Assembly (NCBI GenBank): GCA_964525945.1 | Contig: CAZGKX010000073.1 | Span: 1 to 10,116, forward strand | Direction of reading: 5' to 3' | DNA: 10,116 nt | From: CAZGKX01 sp964525945 | Lineage (GTDB): Bacteria > Pseudomonadota > Gammaproteobacteria > Legionellales > Legionellaceae | Part shown: piece by piece, positions 1-6,500 of the stretch | Layout: each line of letters begins with the position of its first letter | Numbering within the stretch: position 1 is the stretch's first letter | Position numbers and translations under genes: made by a program | Notes under the pieces: generated by a model | Told to the model about the DNA's origin: nothing | The model's database searches: none | The model's input: only the letters and a program-made list of their open reading frames with translations

Positions 1-2
1 AA

Positions 3-78
3 TGGTGGGCCGTGTAAGAATCGAGCTTACGACACAGGGGTTAACAGCCGCCTGCTCTACCGACTGAGCTAACGGCCC
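3..78 (-). tRNA. tRNA with GUU (Asn) anticodon, degenerate duplicate of tRNA-Lys
   Basis: The minus strand folds as a 76-nt cloverleaf with encoded CCA: acceptor GGGCCGT/ACGGCCC, D stem GCTC/GAGC, anticodon loop CTGTTAA (anticodon GTT), T stem GTAAG/CTTAC. It differs from the neighbouring tRNA-Lys at only four positions: A29 to C, T34 to G, T41 to C and T54 to C. The 29 and 41 changes turn an A-U pair into a C-C mismatch in the middle of the anticodon stem. The 54 change removes the almost invariant T54 of the T loop. The discriminator is A73, as in Lys tRNAs; Asn tRNAs of gammaproteobacteria usually carry G73. The body is therefore Lys-type while the anticodon reads Asn codons. An automatic annotator would probably call it tRNA-Asn. 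It may be a decaying pseudo-tRNA or an anticodon-shifted paralogue. It follows tRNA-Lys after a 39-bp AT-rich spacer (79-117) and probably shares its transcript. The window begins two bases beyond its 3' end. Confidence 0.85.
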
Positions 79-117
79 TTTAATAATTTTAATAAAAAAG
101 GCGTGGTCTTTGGAATT

Positions 118-193
118 TGGTGGGCCGTGTAAGAATCGAACTTACGACACAGAGGTTAAAAGCCTCCTGCTCTACCGACTGAGCTAACGGCCC
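118..193 (-). tRNA. tRNA-Lys (anticodon UUU)
   Basis: A complete 76-nt cloverleaf on the minus strand with encoded 3' CCA. The anticodon loop CTTTTAA gives anticodon TTT. The anticodon stem GGAGG/CCTCT pairs fully, with one G-U. The T loop TTCGATT is canonical, D stem GCTC/GAGC and acceptor GGGCCGT/ACGGCCC pair perfectly, and the discriminator is A73. All of this is as expected of gammaproteobacterial tRNA-Lys. It reads AAA and AAG codons. It is the first gene of a tandem pair, starting 14 nt downstream of a candidate -10 box. Confidence 0.96.
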
Positions 194-206
194 CAAAGAG
201 GTTGGA

Positions 207-234
207 ATCATACCGGATTAAGGTAAAAAATCAA
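207..234 (-). promoter_or_regulatory. Candidate sigma70 promoter of the tRNA pair
   Basis: On the minus strand a -35-like TTGATT (229-234) is followed after 16 bp by a -10-like TATGAT (207-212), with the tRNA-Lys 5' end 14 nt further on. The -10 matches consensus at five of six positions and the -35 at four of six. The -35 box contains the TGA stop codon of the upstream GHMP kinase gene. No hairpin terminator separates the operon from the tRNAs, so read-through from the mevalonate operon could also reach them. Confidence 0.55.
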
Positions 235-1103
235 GAGGTTTTTGGATTATTTTGCAAACTCGACGTATGCAAATCATTCAGTGTTGCTAGAATGTTGAAC
301 CCTAAATCGTTTAGATGCTGAGATAAGCGTTGCACGCGGTCTGTGGGGGTTAAAACGAACAATACATCAGCCCCCATGGCTCCACAGCCTTTAATGGCTA
401 ACACATCATCTTGTTTTTTTAAATCATCAATGCAATTGAGCGTGTGCGTGGCCACTAAATTCATTTGTGCTAATTGTTGATGATAAGCATTTATGGTGGC
501 AACCAAACGGTAACTATCGGCGGTTTCAAAGGCCAATGTTGCCTCATCCACCAGCTGCGTTAATCGATTTAATTGCTGGGGCAACGTGAGGGCTTGTAAA
601 TGATGATGGGTCGCTAATTTTTGCCCGGTGTGCAATAAAAGAAATGAAAGGTCCGAAAAAGGCCACGTACGAGGCTGGCTCGTTAATGGGTCCACGTACA
701 CACAGCCGTGCGACATTTGCGCCAATACATCATAGCCGCTGGGGCGCGCGCCGATCCCGTGCCACGCGGATTGAAAATAAGCATTTAAAAGTTCGGTGGA
801 TTCAACAACTGTGTGCTGTAAATAATGATGCGCAAAAAAAACGCCCACGAATTGAGCACTCGAAGCACCCAAGCCACCCCGCCCTTGGTATGGATCAAAC
901 CATTGCAAGCCGACGTCGTTATTGTTTTGGGTTTGCCACCATTGTCCTGCAGGTGAGTCTGGATGTATGCCGTGTAATCCGGGTTGTTCACACAATGCGA
1001 GTTCAAAACAAGGGGATGTGGTTAACACAAAAGCAGGAGCACCAGCAATGGCGGCATATTCCCCGATCATGAATGTTTTAGCTGGCATGCACCATTTCAT
1101 CAT
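231..1103 (-). CDS. GHMP-family kinase of the mevalonate pathway, probably phosphomevalonate kinase
   Basis: A 290-residue cytosolic small-molecule kinase predicted to phosphorylate a mevalonate-pathway intermediate using ATP. The three GHMP motifs are visible. Motif 1 lies near residues 8-24 (AKTFMIGEYAAIAGAPA). The glycine-rich ATP loop GRGGLGASSA is at 74-83. The C-terminal motif KGCGAMGAD is at 238-246. PSGYD (121-125) matches the substrate/metal region. GEY rather than GEH in motif 1, the PSGYD form and the Asp ending motif 3 favour phosphomevalonate kinase over mevalonate kinase; this is an inference from family patterns. Motif 3 is unusual, with A-M where GGG is common. The start is the first of two adjacent ATGs. 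It overlaps the mvaA stop by 4 bp (ATGA) and no strong Shine-Dalgarno is seen, which suggests translational coupling. It is the last gene of the operon, and its stop codon lies within the tRNA promoter. Confidence 0.85.
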   Translation of the reverse strand: MMKWCMPAKTFMIGEYAAIAGAPAFVLTTSPCFELALCEQPGLHGIHPDSPAGQWWQTQNNNDVGLQWFDPYQGRGGLGASSAQFVGVFFAHHYLQHTVVESTELLNAYFQSAWHGIGARPSGYDVLAQMSHGCVYVDPLTSQPRTWPFSDLSFLLLHTGQKLATHHHLQALTLPQQLNRLTQLVDEATLAFETADSYRLVATINAYHQQLAQMNLVATHTLNCIDDLKKQDDVLAIKGCGAMGADVLFVLTPTDRVQRLSQHLNDLGFNILATLNDLHTSSLQNNPKTS

Positions 1104-2357
1104 TTCGGCAAACTTAATGCGAAGTGCGACTCGCGAATTTCGGCCAACAACTCACGTGCATGGCTTAAACTCACGCGCTTGTGAATGCTTAACCATTGTT
1201 GCAAACGTTTTTTAAGCAAGGGTACTTCCACTTCGGTGGCTCCAGCAACCAAAAGTAAATTGTCCAAATGCAATTTCATGTGGCCTTGGATAATGCCTTC
1301 GGTGCACAATGCCGTTATGGCGCCTAAATTTTGCACCAAGCCAACCGCGGCAATAACGCTGGACAATTGATTGGCTGAGTCGATGGCCATCATGCCTAAA
1401 CACATCCTGGCGGTAGGATGCAGTGCAGTAACACCACCCACAGTACCGACAATAATCGGGGCCGTTAATTCACCGCTCAACACGCCGTCTTGATAACGCC
1501 AATGGGTGATCGCCTGATAACGCCCTTGCCGCGAAGCATAAGCATGAACGCCTGCCTCAACAGCACGCCAATCATTACCGGTGGCAATTAAAACAGGATC
1601 AATACCGTTCATCACCCCTTTGTTATGCGTTGCCGCACGATAAGGATCCATCTCGGCAAACAAAGAGGCTTCTTGCAAACGCTCTCCTAGCTCAGGCTCA
1701 ACATTTCGAATCAACACGCGCGCTGTCGTTAATTTTTGATCATTTAAATTGGACAAAATACACATGGTGACGCGTTCGCCGGTTAAGGCTTCAATCGGAT
1801 TTTTTAAATACTCCAAAACCTGATTGATGATGTTCGCGCCCATGGCATCACAGCTGTTCATGGCCAAATGCACAATCGCCATGGTCTGACCATCGGGTCG
1901 TTGCAAAGAGCGCAGGGTTAAATCAACCACACCCCCACCACGTTTGACCATTGAAAATTTTAGAAAACCGCTCAAAATCGTGCACCACGGCCAACTGAAT
2001 TTGCCCGGTAATGCATTCACCGGAGACCTGGGTGGTGATTTCGCCATGTTGCCTGATCCAACGCGCTGTTTTAGACAATGCGGCAATAATCGAGGTCTCT
2101 TCCACCGCCATCGGAATGATGTAATCACGACCATCAATACGGAAATTGGTGGCAACGCCGAGCGGCAATTGAAAATAACCAATGACATTTTCAATCAGTT
2201 TATCGGCTAAATTCATGTCTTGAATGCCGCCTTGCTGCAAATAAGCAACATCTTCTTCGGTCATTGCTCCTAACGCCAAAAGGCGTTGAAAACGTTCCTC
2301 TCTGCTTAATTTAGAAAATCCCTGAAACAACTGACTGGCATTCTTGACTAACGACAT
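1100..2357 (-). pseudogene. mvaA: Class II HMG-CoA reductase, frame broken in the middle
   Basis: Interconverts HMG-CoA and mevalonate with NAD(P)H, the committed step of the pathway. The 5' part (2357 to about 1955, 136 recognisable residues) has the family N-terminus: IENVIG, NFRIDGRDYIIPM and VEETS. E86/E87 (2097-2102) cover the catalytic Glu. The 3' part, in another frame (about 1951 to 1100, 283 residues from MVKRGGG), has DAMGANIIN, DPYRAATHNKG with catalytic Lys at 1619-1621, GNDWRAVEAG with Asp at 1571-1573, and GHMKLH with His at 1280-1282. Every catalytic residue is therefore present, but the two halves are out of frame. The first frame stops at 1923. Compared from memory with the 428-residue Pseudomonas mevalonii enzyme, about 16 residues are missing at the junction, inside the small NAD-binding domain. 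The ATG at 2357 has AAAGGAG 5 nt upstream and overlaps the end of fni by 10 bp. This is either a recent pseudogene or an assembly error; the rest of the gene looks undecayed. Confidence 0.9.
1949..1985 (-). other. mvaA: Frameshift/deletion junction inside mvaA
   Basis: Reading the minus strand, the family sequence runs through HDFERFSKIF in one frame and resumes at SMVKRGGGVVDL in the next. From the QIQLAV codons to the GGG codons there are 64 nt; about 114 nt are expected from P. mevalonii HMG-CoA reductase. The implied loss is about 47-50 nt, with a remainder of 2 modulo 3, which agrees with the frame change seen. The junction is AT-rich and has TTTTC twice within 15 nt, a possible microhomology for deletion or for an assembly collapse. 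Confidence 0.75.
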
Positions 2358-3370
2358 GCCTTCTCCTTTAAATCTCGCAAAACACGGCTACCCGTACAAA
2401 ACATAGCAACTTTTAATTCATACTCAATCAGTGACATTTCTTCCAACACGGCCGCCGTGGAATTTAACGCCGGCTTTAAGAGCGGTTTAGCAAAACCAAC
2501 CGTGGTTGCTCCCAATGCAAAAAGTTTAGCCGCATCCAAGCCATGTCGAACCCCACCGGAGCCCCAAATTTCAAAGGTTGGATTGAGAGCCGCTGCTGAA
2601 GAAACACTATCAACCGTATTGATTCCCCAACCACGGAACGTTGCAGACGCTCTATGGCGCATCGGTTCATCCATCGCTCGATGGCCTTCAATACGTCCCC
2701 AATGCGTCCCTCCCAGGCCACTGACGTCAACTGCCGCAACACCCATATCATTCAAGCGCTGTAAAGTGAGACGAGAAAAACCGCAACCCGTTTCTTTCAC
2801 AACAACCGGGAGTGTTAATTCCTGCACCGCATTGGCCAATACCTCCCAACAACCTTTATAAAAAGGCGTACCTTCCGGTTGAATGCATTCTTGCAAAGGG
2901 TTGCAATGCACGATCAAGGCATCGGCTTGCAAGTTGTCAAGCAAGCGTTTAATGGCATCGATAGGGGTTGAAATCAATTGGGCAATGCCAATGTTGCTCA
3001 ACAAAGAAACGTTGGGAAAATCACGCCGTAACGGTTGCCAAGCAAAAGCAGCCTGCGGATCGGTTAATTCTCGACGTTGCGAGCCCACTCCCATAGTCCA
3101 GCCGCTTTGCGCGCATGCGGACAGCAGATGACGATTGATGGCGTCAGCATTCAGATGACCAGCCGTCATGGAGCTGACTAAAAAAGGCTTGGCTACCGTT
3201 TTCTTGAAACGTGTGCAATGGATATCTATGTCTTTAAAATCAAGATCAGGCAATGCTTCATGCATCAATGCCACACTATCAAAGGCGTTAAACTCTTCCG
3301 CCTGATTGGCTTGCATCAAAGCCAGCTCAATGTGATCTTGTTTGCGTTGCTCAAATTGCTGGTAATCGAT
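2348..3370 (-). CDS. fni: Type 2 isopentenyl-diphosphate delta-isomerase, 5' end cut by assembly gap
   Basis: An FMN- and NADPH-dependent enzyme interconverting IPP and DMAPP, unrelated to the Idi-1 type of E. coli. Family motifs in order, numbered from the TTG at 3319: GVGSQRREL (77-85), SNIG (108-111), HCNPLQECIQPEG (138-150, with the Gln/Glu that bind substrate and Mg), VKETGCGFS (174-182), SGLGGTHW (200-207), and WGSGGVRHGLDAAKLFALGA (252-271, FMN phosphate binding). The in-frame TTG at 3319 would give 323 residues but is not the true start. The frame stays open upstream through DYQQFEQRKQDHIELAL, a conserved N-terminal stretch of this family, up to the gap at 3371. The real start is in or beyond the gap; the ATG at 3387-3389 is the best candidate. 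It is the first gene of the operon, and its 3' end overlaps mvaA. Confidence 0.93.
   Translation of the reverse strand: MDYQQFEQRKQDHIELALMQANQAEEFNAFDSVALMHEALPDLDFKDIDIHCTRFKKTVAKPFLVSSMTAGHLNADAINRHLLSACAQSGWTMGVGSQRRELTDPQAAFAWQPLRRDFPNVSLLSNIGIAQLISTPIDAIKRLLDNLQADALIVHCNPLQECIQPEGTPFYKGCWEVLANAVQELTLPVVVKETGCGFSRLTLQRLNDMGVAAVDVSGLGGTHWGRIEGHRAMDEPMRHRASATFRGWGINTVDSVSSAAALNPTFEIWGSGGVRHGLDAAKLFALGATTVGFAKPLLKPALNSTAAVLEEMSLIEYELKVAMFCTGSRVLRDLKEKACR
2363..2369 (-). promoter_or_regulatory. Shine-Dalgarno of mvaA inside the fni 3' end
   Basis: AAAGGAG on the minus strand lies 5 nt before the ATG at 2357-2355. It is within the last codons of fni, whose TAG stop is at 2350-2348. This fixes the mvaA start and shows tight operon packing. 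Confidence 0.75.
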
Positions 3371-3380
3371 NNNNNNNNNN
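3371..3380. other. Assembly gap of ten Ns at the 5' end of fni
   Basis: Ten consecutive Ns join two contig ends. The left flank ends in CGAT and the right flank begins GATAG, so both share GAT. If the contigs really overlap by these 3 bases, the minus strand reads ATG ACT ATC GAT TAC in frame into fni, giving MTIDYQQFEQ. Ten Ns read literally would not be in frame from this ATG. The gap length is probably arbitrary. Confidence 0.9.
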
Positions 3381-3401
3381 GATAGTCATACTCGACCATG
3401 C

Positions 3402-3417
3402 CCATATGAAAATATGG
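3402..3417. repeat. Perfect 6-bp inverted repeat in the fni leader
   Basis: CCATAT and ATATGG are separated by GAAA. On the minus strand this falls just upstream of the likely fni start and about where transcription from the 3423-3431 promoter would begin. It could be a small operator or a leader hairpin. The stem is short and AT-rich, so chance is possible. Confidence 0.35.
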
Positions 3418-3422
3418 TGAGT

Positions 3423-3431
3423 ATTTTACCA
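3423..3431 (-). promoter_or_regulatory. Candidate extended -10 promoter of the mevalonate operon
   Basis: The minus strand reads TGGTAAAAT, a TGn extension followed by a -10 box matching consensus at five of six positions. No good -35 is seen at 16-18 bp, as is common for extended -10 promoters. A start near 3416 would leave a leader of roughly 27 nt (gap ignored) to the ATG at 3389. Confidence 0.45.
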
Positions 3432-3489
3432 TAATATAGAATGACCAACCACCCATTTATGCTGCAACCAAAATATTTTTACCAGCCAC

Positions 3490-3518
3490 TCGTCACTACA
3501 CGCCAGCTGTGCTATATT
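3490..3518 (+). promoter_or_regulatory. Candidate promoter of the giant gene
   Basis: TCGTCA (3490-3495, four of six -35 matches) lies 17 bp before TATATT (3513-3518). A TGn extension precedes the -10 box (TGC, 3510-3512). Transcription would start near 3525, about 30 nt before the ATG at 3556. The rest of the 3432-3555 interval shows no gene and no other clear signal. Confidence 0.5.
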
Positions 3519-3555
3519 TAGCGAAAGTGTACTGTTTAAAAACAAAAGAGAGCGT

Positions 3556-6500
3556 ATGCCATCCCTTTTTGATGATCTTCATAACCACAATGTAGGTATT
3601 TTTGTCCAACGGCTCGTAAGGTTGCATCAAGCTGTGGCCAGCAATGCGATTACGCCTGACGCTATAGCGGGCATTGCCCAATTGAATACCAATGATTTAG
3701 CAAAAAAAATGGCTGAAATCCCTATTCAAGAACCATTGGCGTTTTTTTATGAGCTTTTGAAAACCAATGATCCTTATTACGACATTCAAGAGCAAGATGC
3801 CTTGATTTCTGGGCTACAACAATTTGAAATTGAACATGATGCCTACCTGCCATTAGGCCCATTGATGGTTGAAAATGAACAAACGTTACAAACAACACTG
3901 AATGATTTTGCGACATTTTATGCTGTTTTTATTAAGCACCTTGAAATCACAGCACATGCCGACGAAATCATTGAAACCTTCACCCTTGGCTTTAATGAAT
4001 TGGCGGCGAAAGAAACTTGGCTGGCCTGGAAAAATAGCCGCAAATCCCAAGTGTTTTACAACCCAAACGATGCCGAACTACCGGGGGTCGTGGAAAAGTT
4101 TTTGGCTGGGAAATTAAAACACAACGAATGGCTGACGGATGTTGACATTAAACGTGCTATACCGTTGTTGGATTTGAGCGAACAAAATATTCAAGTGGTG
4201 CGTTTGAAAGCAGATGACATTGGCCTTGCCATCCATTTTGAGCGCCAGAAACATGAATTGGACAACCCTAAAACACCGTATTTTATCCCATTGATTGTCA
4301 ATTTAGGTGAAGATGATCACAGCAGCCTAACGTCACGCGGAAAGCATTGGACCCGCTTGATGATTGAAGTGGACCCACGCCAAACACCACCACTCATTAC
4401 GGCCAACTATAACGACAGTCTTCCTTCGCTCAATGCACATAAAATCAAAAAAGTGATTGAGGATAGTCTCCTTTATCGCGAACAAATTGGCGGTTATTCA
4501 CTCACCAATGTCGCCAAGATTTACCAAGCTTTTCCAGAATGCAATGCACCAAAGATTCTGATACAAGCCTCGGGAGAACAAAGTACCGATAGTTTCACCT
4601 GTGGTTATCGAGCCTTGCAAGGCCTTGTCAATGACTTGATCCGAGTCGGAGCTTTAACGTCAACCCCAGACTACCAAGCATTTATCGGTTGCAAAACCGT
4701 TGCAGAAATTCGTAATTTTATTTATAAAATATTGCTCGAACGTCAGCCTTTCACCACGCAACAAGCAGAGCTGATAAAATTAAACAACAGCCATTTGACC
4801 GACGTGTTTCAAACAGGTTCGGAGCCAGATGTCTGCGTGATTGATCCCACCCTCATCGAAGGCCAGTTGTTGATTTATGATCAACCAGAATCACGGTACA
4901 CACAGCCTACCAATCTTGATGCCACACACCTAAAGAAACTTGCTCAGAACAAAAGGGCCATGAACAAGCTTCGAAAGTTCATTGATGCCCAGATTGAATT
5001 GGATCTCGATGATGCAGCAACAGTGGATTTATCAACGCTTCTGGCATTAGAAGAGTTTCAAAAACAGGATCAGCAAGCCGTATTGCGGGCTATATTTGAT
5101 ACCATCAATGCCAAAAAGAACTTGGATGTTCTTTATTTAAACGGCACAACCGTATTCAGTGATCAACAAATAGCGGAGATCTCTGACAACATTGATCTTC
5201 TCGTGCCCACCATTAGGGTGGTTAATCAAGATCATCGGTTAGACCTTGATCTTGAGAGAATGCGTGCCAGAAACCAATTGCTCAAACAATTTTACGACGT
5301 AGACGATGAGCAACTCAAAAAACGCGACCCCTGGGGCGCTTTGTTCAAAGCCATTTTATTTAATATTCCGCATCATCCCCGTCACGGATTGTTTGATTTT
5401 TTTAAAGGCCAGGATGCAACACACGATGAGCAATTACAAAGGCTTGGTGCGTTTGGTATGGCCAAGCTTTTGGACTATATGGCGCACCATAAAACGTCGT
5501 TTTCCCGGAATAATTTTCCATACCAACGTTTTAGCACCGCTAATTTATTAAATTCCACTTCCGCTGTAAGTGAGGGGTTGAACTTGCTTCAAACCTTAAC
5601 ACACCATTTCAGCTCCGCTGTCACCTGCTCTTGTTTTAGTGAATTTAATGTCACCATTAATTCCTTAGAAACGTTACTTCCCGATGAGTTGGTCCATGAG
5701 TTGCTGGTGTTATTGCCCTTACTGAGTCAACATCAAATCAAACGTTTGGAAATCAATACACAGTCATTGAAAGGTTTAACATCGGAAGATATCGACCGAT
5801 TGATTATGTTGGCTGAGGACGAACATATCACGACGTTATTGGCTTTTTCACCCAAATTATCAACGACCGATGATGCTGAAATACAACAAAAACTACTCCA
5901 ACTTGAAAATATTATTCTTACCAATAAACGTCAACCACACATCAACGTCGAAGAGAGTGAAGAAGAAACGTCAGACGAAGACAGCACTCTAAACGATGAA
6001 GTCCTCCTATTGGGAAAAATTGGTCAAGCCATTCTAGGCAAAAATTCCTTGGATGATTTAGAAAGTGAAGTGCAGGTTCAACAACAACAACATATTCAAC
6101 AACAAGTGCAAACCGGTCTCCCCGAAGACGAGGTGATCGAGGATGAAGTGCACGAAGAGCGCTTTTTTGACTATACCAGCAAAGAAGCCGCTTACAATCG
6201 CGATGATTTCATTGCTAATATGCAAGGCTTCATCAATGAACGCTACCAAGGCCTCAAAGCAAGCACTTGTTGGGATGCTTTTATTGGCGAGCATAGGAAT
6301 GCATTCAAATACGGTATTAAAAAAATAACCATATCTGCGGCTAAATTTTTAATTGAGCACTTGGAAGATGCGCAATTTCCTTTTCATCCTGATAATTTGC
6401 CTGATGGTTTTGCACTAAGGGCCGATAAAGATGGCGTCATATTGGTTTATAACCCATTAAATCCAAACGTGAACAGCAATCGCTCTCCCTTAACTCCCTC

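Noticed and set aside
79..117. Terminator between the two tRNAs (CCTTTTTT on the minus strand)
   Set aside because: No GC-rich hairpin precedes the T run, so there is no support for intrinsic termination.
644..1215. Plus-strand open frames at 644-1072 and 922-1215
   Set aside because: They lie antisense to the GHMP kinase and mvaA 3' end, show no family motifs and no ribosome site, and are composition shadows of the real genes.
1923..1985. Programmed ribosomal frameshift in mvaA
   Set aside because: The needed shift is +1 or -2, not the -1 used at X XXY YYZ sites, no such heptamer is in frame, and about 16 conserved residues are missing, so deletion explains it better.
2457..3131. Plus-strand open frames at 2457-2861 and 2883-3131
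   Set aside because: They are antisense to fni, whose motifs are unmistakable on the minus strand.
3317..3319. TTG at 3319 as the real start of fni
   Set aside because: The frame continues upstream with the conserved FEQRKQDHIELAL stretch, so the true start is at or beyond the N gap.
3496..3916. Minus-strand open frames at 3496-3681 and 3722-3916
   Set aside because: They are antisense to the start of the giant gene, short, without motifs or ribosome sites.
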